From positions 2,755,375-2,790,730 of the forward strand of contig CP070840.1 in NCBI GenBank assembly GCA_020342025.1: 35,356 bases of DNA, written 5' to 3'. A program made the position numbers and the translations under genes. The stretch comes from Deltaproteobacteria bacterium (GTDB lineage: Bacteria; Desulfobacterota; DSM-4660; Desulfatiglandales; HGW-15). The notes under the pieces are model-generated. The model worked only from the letters and a program-made list of their open reading frames with translations, had not been told where the DNA came from and ran no database searches. Positions 19,933 through 28,079 of this stretch are shown here, in pieces. Each line of letters starts with the position of its first letter. Within the stretch, counting starts at the first letter, position 1.

Positions 19933-22905
19933 ATGATGGAGAAGCGCGCCAAACGCAAACTGACAGCCATCTTGAGCGCCGATGTCAAGGGATACAGCCG
20001 CCTAATGGAAGAAGATGAGCTTTCGACTGTCCGTACGCTGGAGGCCTACCGGGAGATGATAGCTGAGGTCATCAGAAACTACAGTGGTCGCGTGGTTGAT
20101 TCCCCTGGAGACAACCTCCTGGCAGAGCTCTCGAGTGTGGTGGATGCTGTCGAGTGTGCCGTTGAAATCCAAAAAAAACTGAAAGCCAAGAATGAGGAGC
20201 TTCCCGAAAATCGCATGATGGAATTTCGTATAGGCATCAACCTTGGCGATGTGATCGAGGAAGGTGAGAGGATTTACGGTGATGGGGTCAATGTTGCTGC
20301 TCGGGTAGAGGGCCTAGCTCAAGGAGGAGGCATCTGTATTTCTGGAACTGCGTTTGACCAGGTAGAAAGCAAACTCGGGCTGGAATTTGAATACCTTGGA
20401 GCGCGGGCAGTCAAAAACATCAAAAAGCCAGTTCGGGTATATCGAGTAAAGATGGCGAGCAGGGTTTCTGATCTTGGAAGGGACCGAGAACTTCCATTAC
20501 CTGATAAGCCATCGATAGCGGTATTGCCTTTTGTAAACATGAGCGGCGATCCCGCGCAGGAATATATCGGTGACGGCCTCAGCGAAAATATCATCAGCGC
20601 ATTGTCAATGAGCTCGAAAATGTTTGTTATCGCCCGCAACTCCACCTTTTCCTATAAGGGAAGGCATGTAAAAGTCCAGCAGGTGGCTGAGGAAATGGGG
20701 GTCCAATATATCCTGGAGGGCAGTGTTCAGAAATCGGGTGACAGGCTAAGGATTACAGCTCAATTGATCGATGCCCTGACTGGCCATCACCTCTGGTCGG
20801 ATAAGTACGACAGGAAGTTGATAGAACTTTTTGACCTTCAAGATGAGATCACCAAAAAGATTGTGGCGTCACTTCAGGTGAAATTAACGCATGGAGAGGC
20901 AGCAAGATGGGCAGAGAGATCCACAGAAAATTTTGAGGCGTGGAGTTATTTTGTCAGAGGAAGAGAATTGTACATGAAATTTGGGAAGGAAGATAACGCC
21001 AAGGCGCGTGAGCTCTTAGAAGGGGCGATAAACCTTGACCCCGAATACGCGTATGCCTGGGGAGTGCTGGGAGGCACCCATTTTATGGATGCGGTGAGAG
21101 GGTGGAGTGAATCCCCATTCAATTCCATGAAACTTGCTCGTGAATATGTACAAAAGTCCCTGGAACTGGATGAAAAAAGCCCGGTAGGTCATGGTTTATT
21201 GGGACATATCTATGTAATGCAAGGCCAGCATGATAAAGCGATCGCTGAGCACAAGAAATTCCTTTCTCTTCACCCAAACCATGATATGGCGCATTTTGAT
21301 TTAGCGCTTACTATGCTTTATTCGGGAAGGTTCGAGGAATCGATTGAGCTGTTAGAAAAAGCCATGCGCCTCAGCCCATTTTACCCAGCCGTCAACCTAT
21401 ACTATTTGGGGAGAAATTATGTATTTCTGGGACGCCATGAAGAGGCGACTCTGATATTTACTCAACTCCATGAGCGCTGCCAAAAAGGTGAGTGCCCTAC
21501 TTGGCACGCGTATGAGGGTTTGGCCGAATGTTACTGGGAACTCGGCAGAGAGGAAGAGGCACGGGAGTATTTGGCGAGACTTCTCAAGGCCAACCCAAGA
21601 TGGTCGGTGGAAAGCTTAAGAGCGTTTTTTAAGGATCCGGCCCTTGTACAGCCCAGCATCGAAATCTTTAGAAAGTTGGGCGCGTCTGAAAAGCCAAACC
21701 TGCCACTACCCGACAAACCCTCCATTGCTGTGCTGCCCTTTGTCAACATGAGCGGTGATCCCGAGCAGGAGTATTTTAGTGATGGGATCACGGAAGACAT
21801 CCTCACTAACCTCTCCAAGGTCTCCGGAATCCTAGTCATCTCCCGCAACTCATCCTTCCTCTACAAGGACAAGCAGGTGAAGATCCAGGAGGTGGCCAAA
21901 GATTTGGGAGTACGCTACGTCCTCGAAGGAAGTGTCCGCCGAGCGGGCGACAGGGTACGCATTACTGCTCAGCTCATTGATGGAAAGACTGAGCACCACG
22001 TGTGGGCCGAGAAATACGACCGCGAGCTCAAGGATATTTTCTCCGTCCAGGACGAGGTTACACAGAAGGTGGTCTCGGAGCTAGCGGTAACTTTGAAGGC
22101 GGATGAGACTGAGCGCCTGATGCGTAAAGGCACTGAAAACTTCGAAGCCTACGACATGTCCTTGCGCGCCTTAAGGGAGATTTATGCCCTGAAAAAGGAG
22201 AACTACCTCAAGGGGATAGAGTTGTCCCAGCGGGCCATCGAACTCGATCCTAAGTTTACGGCGGGATATGGGATGCTCTCTCTTTTATACAGCGTCGGCG
22301 TTCGGTTGGGGTACAGTCGCTCACCCCGCGAAGACGTGGAGAGGGCACTTGAGCTGGCGCAGAAGGCCATATCAGTCGATGATACGTTCGCGCTAGGGCA
22401 CCTTTCCCTGGCCAGCGCTTACCTGATGAAAAGGCGTCACGACGATGCCCTAGCCGCCGCCAAAGCAGCGGCAAGAATAATGCCAGGTGATTCTATCATC
22501 CTAATGTATCTGGGATTTTGCCTGCATTGGGTGGGACGGGGCGAGGAAGCAATCAAAGTGATCAAGGAGGCGCAACAGTTAAATCCCAAATACCTGCATG
22601 GTAGAAACCCCTCGTTCCTAGATTGGTTGGCTTATGCCTATTTCACGGCGGGTCGGTATGAGGAGTCAATCGAGACCTGGAAGAAAGCTATAGATCACTT
22701 TGGTCCCATGGTTATTCGGCAGGCATTTTTGGCCGCATCGTACAGTGAGCTGGGTCGGGAAGAAGAGGCCAGGGCAGTGTCGCAACAATTGCTAGAAGCC
22801 AACCCAACGTTCTCTCTATCATCTTGGGAACTTGCACGTACGTATAAGAATCCCAAGGATACTGAAAGGCTGTTAACCGCATTGCGCAAGGCGGGTTTGA
22901 AGTGA
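19933..22905 (+). CDS. Class III adenylate/guanylate cyclase fused to two TolB-like/TPR modules
   Basis: The product has 990 residues. The cyclase domain (about 8-175) has the metal-binding Asp17 (SADVKGYSRLM) and Asp60 (SPGDNLLAEL) and the transition-state residues Asn120 and Arg124 (NVAAR), so it should be active. It is followed by a TolB/FlgO-like domain starting at Asp191 (DKPSIAVLPFVNMSGDP), a TPR region (about 330-580), a second TolB-like domain at Asp594 with nearly the same opening and a second TPR region (about 735-990). The 403-residue offset shows an internal duplication; third-codon positions have diverged, so it is not recent. No signal peptide or membrane segment is seen. TPRs suggest protein docking. 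The initial ATG-ATG start has only a weak ribosome site. Confidence 0.93.
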   Translation: MMEKRAKRKLTAILSADVKGYSRLMEEDELSTVRTLEAYREMIAEVIRNYSGRVVDSPGDNLLAELSSVVDAVECAVEIQKKLKAKNEELPENRMMEFRIGINLGDVIEEGERIYGDGVNVAARVEGLAQGGGICISGTAFDQVESKLGLEFEYLGARAVKNIKKPVRVYRVKMASRVSDLGRDRELPLPDKPSIAVLPFVNMSGDPAQEYIGDGLSENIISALSMSSKMFVIARNSTFSYKGRHVKVQQVAEEMGVQYILEGSVQKSGDRLRITAQLIDALTGHHLWSDKYDRKLIELFDLQDEITKKIVASLQVKLTHGEAARWAERSTENFEAWSYFVRGRELYMKFGKEDNAKARELLEGAINLDPEYAYAWGVLGGTHFMDAVRGWSESPFNSMKLAREYVQKSLELDEKSPVGHGLLGHIYVMQGQHDKAIAEHKKFLSLHPNHDMAHFDLALTMLYSGRFEESIELLEKAMRLSPFYPAVNLYYLGRNYVFLGRHEEATLIFTQLHERCQKGECPTWHAYEGLAECYWELGREEEAREYLARLLKANPRWSVESLRAFFKDPALVQPSIEIFRKLGASEKPNLPLPDKPSIAVLPFVNMSGDPEQEYFSDGITEDILTNLSKVSGILVISRNSSFLYKDKQVKIQEVAKDLGVRYVLEGSVRRAGDRVRITAQLIDGKTEHHVWAEKYDRELKDIFSVQDEVTQKVVSELAVTLKADETERLMRKGTENFEAYDMSLRALREIYALKKENYLKGIELSQRAIELDPKFTAGYGMLSLLYSVGVRLGYSRSPREDVERALELAQKAISVDDTFALGHLSLASAYLMKRRHDDALAAAKAAARIMPGDSIILMYLGFCLHWVGRGEEAIKVIKEAQQLNPKYLHGRNPSFLDWLAYAYFTAGRYEESIETWKKAIDHFGPMVIRQAFLAASYSELGREEEARAVSQQLLEANPTFSLSSWELARTYKNPKDTERLLTALRKAGLK

Positions 22906-23090
22906 GGTGAGATAAAGGCGATCCAGAGATCAACACTGGTTGTAAGATGAAAAGCTTGGCCCTCGACCAAATCCCCCCGAGCAACCGAAGCGCAGGATGG
23001 GACACGCCTGTATTCACGCCGATGTCTAAGGGTTTCCCTTCTTTGTCGCAGGCGAGCAAGACACGATACAGGTCATTCTAATCTCTACCC

Positions 23091-24266
23091 CTAGAAATCG
23101 ATTCCCAGACTGAATATGAGATAGAAATCGTCCGATTTGGGCACCGTACCATCGGCTTCGGGTGTCGGATCTTTGGTTCTATCCCAAACAAAAGATACAT
23201 CAAAATCAAGCCAACCCGTTAATTCAGTCTCAAGTGCTGCAACGAAATGATGCGTATAGGTCCCAGATTCCTCGTTAAGGATCTGGAGGTCGTAACGGAA
23301 ATCAAAATCTACGGTCTTGGTTAATTCCCTTTTAAAATAGGTCCCTGCCACGAAAGCGGGCGTCGATTCACTGGAATTTTGTCCAGGCTCAACACTCTCA
23401 AATCGGGTCCTTTGATATGCGGGCCCACCCGACACGTCCCATTCCGTTTTGGACGTATCGATGATGTGATAACCCATGCCTGCGCCCAGAGTGACACGGG
23501 AGTCAATATTTTTGATTGGATCCCGAAAATACTCGCCAAAAAACGGGCGAAAAAAATATTTCCGGGTTTTCAAAATGTCAAAATAAGTGTTTAATCTTTG
23601 ATTGTTGACGGTTTGCACCCCTTCCGTTTTGGTGAAGTTACCCAAATAATCGGTCACAAAACGCGTTGCTGAAGTACGGCGTTTGATATTCGCAATCGCA
23701 CTATATTGCGTCTGTTCCGTGTTTCCCCTCGCAAAGTTTAAACCGGCGCTTAACTTGGCTGACCAGTAATCGATTTCTCTTGGTGCCCCAGGCGCAATGG
23801 CCACTAATTGACTCCGTTCAAATTCTTGTCTCTCTTCTCCAACAGTTATAAACACCTTATCCTCGGTGACTTGTAAAAGACCTTCCACGGTAATGGGTCC
23901 CTCGAGACGGACGCTGAAGATCCGATGGCCTCGGATTTGTTTCACATCTTCCCAGTCAAATTCCAGAAGATCCAATTCATCACTATCGAACTCGAGTTTT
24001 TTCATATAGAGCACCTTGAGCTCTCCTTTGAGCCACTCCCCCGACTTGAGTTGAATCCAGTCAAATTCGTCAGGAGGCGGTGGCGGGGGCTCCCAGGGCT
24101 GACTTTGCATTTTCTTATTTTTGGTCTCAGTTTCGTTCTCAACGGTTGGATCATTCTGTTGGGCGGCATGTACGTTGATATTTAACAGCAAAAAGCAACA
24201 GCTGATGACGCAAAGCCACACCTCCCGGATTAAAACATTTTGCGATTTCCGCATATCGCTTTCCAT
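23091..24266 (-). CDS. DUF481-family outer-membrane beta-barrel protein
   Basis: The product has 391 residues from the ATG at 24266, which has GGAAAAAG before it; 24254 is an alternative. A signal peptide (about 5-35, ending VHAAQQ) is followed by a Pro-rich linker, a domain with GEWLKGELKVLYMKKLEFDS, then EFDWEDVKQIRG (about 60-150), and the DUF481 barrel (about 160-391). The barrel alternates aromatic strands and ends with the aromatic-rich DDFYLIFSLGIDF, typical of the outer-membrane assembly signal. Relatives include YdiY. Its function is not known. It is convergent with the cyclase gene. Confidence 0.88.
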   Translation of the reverse strand: MESDMRKSQNVLIREVWLCVISCCFLLLNINVHAAQQNDPTVENETETKNKKMQSQPWEPPPPPPDEFDWIQLKSGEWLKGELKVLYMKKLEFDSDELDLLEFDWEDVKQIRGHRIFSVRLEGPITVEGLLQVTEDKVFITVGEERQEFERSQLVAIAPGAPREIDYWSAKLSAGLNFARGNTEQTQYSAIANIKRRTSATRFVTDYLGNFTKTEGVQTVNNQRLNTYFDILKTRKYFFRPFFGEYFRDPIKNIDSRVTLGAGMGYHIIDTSKTEWDVSGGPAYQRTRFESVEPGQNSSESTPAFVAGTYFKRELTKTVDFDFRYDLQILNEESGTYTHHFVAALETELTGWLDFDVSFVWDRTKDPTPEADGTVPKSDDFYLIFSLGIDF

Positions 24267-24393
24267 TCTTCTTTTTCCTTTTTCCGAGCCCACCCTAAAT
24301 AAGATTCGATGATGCAAATCCGCATCGAGTTATTTCGTCCCTATCGAGCGATGCGGCCGCGAGACGAATAGGTCGACACAGGGAAGCAGGGAC

Positions 24394-25002
24394 TCAATTA
24401 AGGTCGTCATCTTTGTAATATTTGGTGCCCTTGCCGGTGAGCTCCAACGCCAGGCCATCGTCGGTCAACTGGTATAGCCAAATTCCAGGGGATACAGACA
24501 TCGCCCCGGCAAGCGCACCGCCCTTGTCACCCATCTTTGCGGCTGCCGAGGTCTGACCGCCGAACTCCCATCCTGAGTTGATAAACTCATTCACGTCTTT
24601 ATGGTTTTCGAACACCCAGACAAGCCTAAATTTCTTGACGCCAATGCCCAGACCTGCCTGCAACTCGACCATCTTCATAAAGGTTTGTTTTTTGCTCTTA
24701 TTATCAAAAACAATGCCTTTGCCTTTCCCGCTGCCGACAACAAATATTTTCATACCGAAATTGCTGAACACGCCGTAACCGGCCGACTTGGAGATCGCCT
24801 TTTTGGCTGAGGGCTGCAATTTGTACAATCGAGCCAGTGTTTCTTTGGTCATTTTGCGGATGTCGGCTTTTTCTTGGTCGATTTCCTCTTTCTTCTCCGC
24901 TTCTGTTTTTTCCTTTCCCAAAAATGACATGGCGGGTGAACTGAAACTCAGCGCAAAAGCGAACACCATGGCCATAAGAATAATTCTTTGTACTTTTGAC
25001 AT
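24394..25002 (-). CDS. SYLF-domain (YSC84-like) secreted protein
   Basis: The product has 202 residues with GGAGGG before the ATG. A signal peptide (about 1-27, ending AMSF) leads to a charged helix, then the SYLF domain with SAKKAISKSAGYGVFSNFGM, VVGSGKGKGIVFDNKSKK, ELQAGLGIGVKKFRLVWVFE and SVSPGIWLYQLTDDGLALE. SYLF domains bind phosphoinositides or other lipids in eukaryotes and are common, poorly understood, envelope proteins in bacteria. A promoter is at 25117-25144. Its leader has a 7-bp hairpin. Confidence 0.92.
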   Translation of the reverse strand: MSKVQRIILMAMVFAFALSFSSPAMSFLGKEKTEAEKKEEIDQEKADIRKMTKETLARLYKLQPSAKKAISKSAGYGVFSNFGMKIFVVGSGKGKGIVFDNKSKKQTFMKMVELQAGLGIGVKKFRLVWVFENHKDVNEFINSGWEFGGQTSAAAKMGDKGGALAGAMSVSPGIWLYQLTDDGLALELTGKGTKYYKDDDLN

Positions 25003-25495
25003 GTCTCCCTCCGGTTAGCTATTTGCCATAAGGTCTTTATAGATTGAACGGTTCTGTCCTAAGCCGTTCAGAATGACAACCCAGAATAGTCAGTTAAGGA
25101 TTTGAATAGTAGACTAAGATTATTTTATAGGCGTATCTTGTCAATAGGGTGAAATATGTATTTAAGGCGAGAAAATACAGTATTTTGCGGTAAGATAACA
25201 GGAAGAGTCTCTTTATTTGGCTACATGAACAAAAGGCAGATTGATGAGTGGAATCGGGCCAGTTCCTCTAATTGATTGAACTCTTCCACTGGATGTGTAA
25301 AAAATTTGACCCACTGGAGAGTTCGGTTTTCTTGCCGCACAAAAAAATATTGGAAAAGTGTAGATACTGCTATACTTACAAATTTCGGGCTTGCAAAAAG
25401 CCCAGAAAAACGAGAGATATCGGTGCTTTGAGGCCAAAATAGGCAGACACAATTTCCTGTGTCACCTACAAATTCAAGACTTTGTCAACGTGTCT
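25003..25495. other. Gene-free gap with promoter, leader hairpin and palindrome
   Basis: No convincing gene lies in these 493 bases. TGAACGG/CCGTTCA (25045-25070) forms a hairpin in the SYLF leader. GGGCTT/AAGCCC (25387-25403) lies downstream of the DUF5658 gene but lacks a T-run. GACACAATTTCCTGTGTC (25446-25463) is a perfect palindrome with 6-bp arms and a 6-base spacer, the same geometry as the sites at 18579-18617. A 79-residue frame at 25213-25452 has no good start and is not protein-like. Confidence 0.5.
25117..25144 (-). promoter_or_regulatory. Sigma70 promoter of the SYLF gene
   Basis: TTGACA and TAATCT are separated by 16 bases on the minus strand, giving a leader of about 108 bases. 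Confidence 0.6.
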
Positions 25496-25855
25496 CTATG
25501 GCTGAAAAACCAAAAGCAAGTATAGTTCCCATTTGACCACCGAAGTTAATACAACGAGATGGAAGACAAATAGGATTTTCCCTTGAACCCTGGTTCTGAA
25601 CAGGTACAGGTCCTTGATAAACAGGATTAGGACGATAGATGCCCAAGTCAATAAATATTTTATCCCGAAAAACGAGAGCGCACTCTGATCCAGGTAATAA
25701 GCCATGATCGGGTTTAATTCTACCGCCCCGCGGCTGATTAAATGTAACGTTAGATAGGCATCTGTTATGCTAAGCAGAGTAATTAGTAGAATTACGGCAA
25801 GCGTTTTTGGGGAATGTATCTCAGATATGGAGGCCCTTTGGATTCCCAGTTCCAT
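25496..25855 (-). CDS. DUF5658-family small membrane protein
   Basis: The product has 119 residues. The family signature is seen: DAYLTLHLISRGAVELNPIM, then AYYLDQ, and a helix with FGIKYLLTWASIVLILFIKD. Three hydrophobic segments (about 20-40, 60-82, 92-117) suggest an inner-membrane protein with three helices. The function of the family is unknown. The ATG at 25855 has a poor ribosome site. It is driven by a clear sigma54 promoter (25942-25955), which groups it with the other four. Confidence 0.85.
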   Translation of the reverse strand: MELGIQRASISEIHSPKTLAVILLITLLSITDAYLTLHLISRGAVELNPIMAYYLDQSALSFFGIKYLLTWASIVLILFIKDLYLFRTRVQGKILFVFHLVVLTSVVKWELYLLLVFQP

Positions 25856-25941
25856 GCGAGTATCTAAGGCAGTCCTGTCACTCAGAAAAATGAATAATGT
25901 TTAATTGGCTGGAAAACCTATTCTGTCTATTAGCGTTTTAG

Positions 25942-25955
25942 GCAAGATTAATACC
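25942..25955 (-). promoter_or_regulatory. Sigma54 promoter of the DUF5658 gene
   Basis: The minus strand reads TTTTGGTATTAATCTTGCCT with exactly 10 bases between GG and GC. A palindrome (AGGTC/GACCT, 26007-26019) lies about 50 bp upstream. Confidence 0.75.
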
Positions 25956-26242
25956 AAAATGGGGCGAAAGCAAATCTCTTGTGATTATGGCCACTTAAGT
26001 TAATCCAGGTCGCGGACCTCCCAGAAAATGGGCAAGAATGCACCCAAATATAAGAAATGCCGTTCCACTTTGTGGCAACTATTTACCTACTCTCGCCTGA
26101 GTGGGAAAGAGATCACACAGGAAAACCGGGCGGCTCAACAGGGAAAAAAGGTCGGGGCATTCCGGCATATGACCGTAAAATCAAATGTAATACTTTAATA
26201 ATATAAATTTAAATTCTGTAATTACTATATTATTTTATCAAG

Positions 26243-26386
26243 CCTTTCAATCCTTTTTTGGGCAAAGGAATCTCCCTGGGAGCAAAACCTCACAGGAGGT
26301 GGGCCGGGTTGAAAGGGTCACTCGCCTTTTTAATGGATATGATTTGGAAAGGATGTGGATCCTCCTGCCGGGTTATCATATCCCAT
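26243..26386 (+). ncRNA. Structured non-coding segment of unknown class
   Basis: CCTTTCAATCC (26243-26253) pairs with GGGTTGAAAGG (26306-26316) over 11 bases, one of them G-U. Inside are ACCTC/GAGGT with an ACAG loop and a GGGCAAA...GGGAGCAAAACC stretch. The 3' arm can instead pair with CCTTT (26325-26329), followed by TT. A second long hairpin (ATGGATATGAT/ATCATATCCCAT, 26333-26386) follows. The GGCAAA and GCAAAACC parts recall the c-di-GMP-I (GEMM) core, but its tetraloop hairpin is absent. It lies in a 623-base gap (25856-26478) with no other gene. Confidence 0.4.
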
Positions 26387-26414
26387 CGAAAACCGACTCA
26401 ATCTCATTTTTTTC

Positions 26415-26448
26415 TTGACAATATTGTATTGTAAATATTATTTTACAA
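26415..26448 (+). promoter_or_regulatory. Promoter and operator-like palindrome of the RHH gene
   Basis: TTGACA (26415-26420) is followed after 15-16 bases by TATTAT. The inverted repeat TTGTAAA/TTTTACAA (26429-26448) overlaps the -10 region, where a repressor would block RNA polymerase. The RHH product just downstream is the obvious candidate for autoregulation. Confidence 0.6.
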
Positions 26449-26478
26449 GTAAAACAATCTTAGAAAGAGGCTCAATCC

Positions 26479-26673
26479 ATGAACCTGGTTTCAAAATCAA
26501 TTCGGGTCAATCCGGCGCTGTGGAATCATGTGAGGGGAATAGCCCTCCAGCGTGGGCTGACAATGCAGACCCTTGTTGAGCGACTGCTCACCTGCTACTC
26601 CGTGAGATCTGATTGGCAGGAGAGGGTTGATCAGGCTATAATCACAAGCCCTCATAGACAAAAGAGGCAATGA
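26479..26673 (+). CDS. Small ribbon-helix-helix-like DNA-binding protein
   Basis: The product has 64 residues: a strand (NLVSKSIRVN), a helix (PALWNHVRGIALQRG) and a second helix (MQTLVERLLTCYSV) followed by a polar tail. This is the RHH layout. AAAGAGG lies before the ATG and an operator-like palindrome overlaps its promoter. A Cys-rich protein gene follows 52 bases later, probably as the second gene of the operon. It may be a repressor of its own operon. Confidence 0.75.
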   Translation: MNLVSKSIRVNPALWNHVRGIALQRGLTMQTLVERLLTCYSVRSDWQERVDQAIITSPHRQKRQ

Positions 26674-26725
26674 GTTTGATTTTTATTGGAGTACAGGTAA
26701 GGGAAAAAGCAGAGAGGAAAGAAGA

Positions 26726-26899
26726 TTGAAAGACAATGAGATTAAATTCTTAGCCTGCTCGAAATACAAAAGTCGCCCTAGGAAGCACGTTGAAGTCTGC
26801 CGGCATTGCAAATGGAACAATAACTGTCATGCCTACCAAGTATATATACAACCAAATTTACCTCTGTCTTTCCTTTCGAAAAAGATCCCCATGATCTGA
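26726..26899 (+). CDS. Small Cys-rich protein, TTG start
   Basis: The product has 57 residues and is shorter than common gene-calling limits. TTG at 26726 follows AGAGG by 8 bases. The sequence reads (M)KDNEIKFLACSKYKSRPRKH, then VEVCRHCKWNNNCHAY and a hydrophobic tail ending FLSKKIPMI. The pattern C...C-x2-C-x5-C can bind zinc or an iron-sulfur cluster. The conserved-looking layout suggests a real gene. It is downstream of the RHH gene on the same strand. Confidence 0.65.
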   Translation: MKDNEIKFLACSKYKSRPRKHVEVCRHCKWNNNCHAYQVYIQPNLPLSFLSKKIPMI

Positions 26900-26985
26900 A
26901 GGCGATCCATATCTCAAGATCGTGGAGATTGAAGGTTCTGGCAAGAAGTTTTCAAGAACTGGCTGGACTTTTCATCGCGACCAGG

Positions 26986-27489
26986 CTACCAACCGCTTAT
27001 GAGGTCTTCGCCCAGGTTCTTTGCCACATAGGCCTGAAACTGGTGAAACCGGTATCCTACAACGGTAATCATGTAAGACATGAATCGATATCCCATTAAG
27101 GGATCATCGTTGAAAAGGCGAAGAAGGTCGTTTTTCGCAACCCGGACTATTTTGCATGTATCGGTTACCACATAGGCCGAAAGTCTCATTTTGTAGGGCG
27201 GAACAAAACAGGACCAGCCCAAAGTTTTCGCTTCGGCCTCTGATTCTCTAACCTGTACCGTTGTTATGGTTTGATCGGCCGCTGCTGGGCCTCTCTCCGG
27301 CATTTCGAAACGGAGGTCCACCTGCCCTTCAATTACGGCCCACATATGGAGGGCATCATCCCCTTCAGTAAAGAGTTTGTCACCAAGGTAGAAAGTAAGT
27401 TCCTCACAAAATGGCCGCACGGCTTCAAGTTGATTATTGTCCAAGCGTTTGAAAGATTCCACCTTTTGCAATAGACTAAAATCAATCAT
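26986..27489 (-). CDS. Cyclic-nucleotide-binding-domain protein without DNA-binding domain
   Basis: The product has 167 residues with a strong AAGGAGG ribosome site. It has the CRP-like beta-roll (about 10-125: FKRLDNNQLEAV, GDKLFTEGDDALHMWAVIEG, GWSCFVPPYKMRLSAYVVTD) and a C-terminal helical part (FMSYMITVVGYRFHQFQAY) but no helix-turn-helix. The PRAA/T-type phosphate-binding cassette is poorly matched, so it may bind another ligand. It could act downstream of the cyclase at 19933, a guess from co-occurrence only. Confidence 0.85.
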   Translation of the reverse strand: MIDFSLLQKVESFKRLDNNQLEAVRPFCEELTFYLGDKLFTEGDDALHMWAVIEGQVDLRFEMPERGPAAADQTITTVQVRESEAEAKTLGWSCFVPPYKMRLSAYVVTDTCKIVRVAKNDLLRLFNDDPLMGYRFMSYMITVVGYRFHQFQAYVAKNLGEDLISGW

Positions 27490-27674
27490 GGTTACCTCCT
27501 TGAAATATTCTTGGCCATTTCATCCCTTATTTCCATCTGCCTCTTACACTTCGATACCTTAAATATAATAGGTTCCTCCTGTTTCCCATTGTCTCAATGG
27601 TTCAGATAGGCTTTTTCTCCCTCGCATCAATTGGAAAAGTGAATACCAAACGCTTACCCGTTAATGCCAAGCAA

Positions 27675-27706
27675 AAAGGCCCGCCCAAAAAAGGGCGGGC
27701 CTTTCT
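27675..27706 (-). terminator. Terminator after the tRNA-Val/tRNA-Asp pair
   Basis: GGCCCGCCC and GGGCGGGCC pair perfectly over 9 bases with a 6-base loop, followed on the minus strand by TTTTT and on the plus strand by TTTCTTTTTC, so it works both ways. Confidence 0.9.
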
Positions 27707-27713
27707 TTTTCTG

Positions 27714-27792
27714 TGGCGGGGACGACGAGACTCGAACTCGCGACCTCCGGCGTGACAGGCCGGCGTTCTAACCAGAACTGAACTACGCCCCC
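27714..27792 (-). tRNA. tRNA-Asp(GTC)
   Basis: It has a 79-base cloverleaf with encoded CCA. The acceptor GGGGGCG/CGTCCCC has one G-U pair, the anticodon arm CCGGC/GCCGG has loop CTGTCAC (GTC), and the T loop is TTCGAGT. It follows tRNA-Val by one base, so both are cut from one transcript. Confidence 0.96.
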
Positions 27793-27793
27793 G

Positions 27794-27868
27794 TGGTGGG
27801 CGGAACAGGATTTGAACCTGCGACCCCCGGCTTGTAAGGCCGATGCTCTCCCGCTGAGCTACCCGCCC
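27794..27868 (-). tRNA. tRNA-Val(TAC)
   Basis: It has a 75-base cloverleaf with encoded CCA. The acceptor begins GGGCGGG and ends CCGCCC before ACCA, and the anticodon loop is CTTACAA (TAC). It lies about 210 bases downstream of lon on the same strand. Confidence 0.96.
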
Positions 27869-28079
27869 AAAGACAACTAGATGTCAACCAGCAGTAGGCA
27901 GATGCTCTTCGGGCAAACGACACTTTCAACAGAAACCACCCGACCTACCCTTAGTTCAATCGACCTGTACATTAAGCTTTGGCACTGGGTTTGTCAACAT
28001 AAATGGGCGCCGCCTGCTCCCTTACTCGAACAAGCCGAATAAAACGGATCGAATGTCATATGCCTCGATGGCTGAGAGA

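Noticed and set aside
25213..25452. 79-residue reading frame on the minus strand
   Set aside because: It begins at TTG with no properly spaced ribosome site, has no protein-like pattern and overlaps a palindrome.
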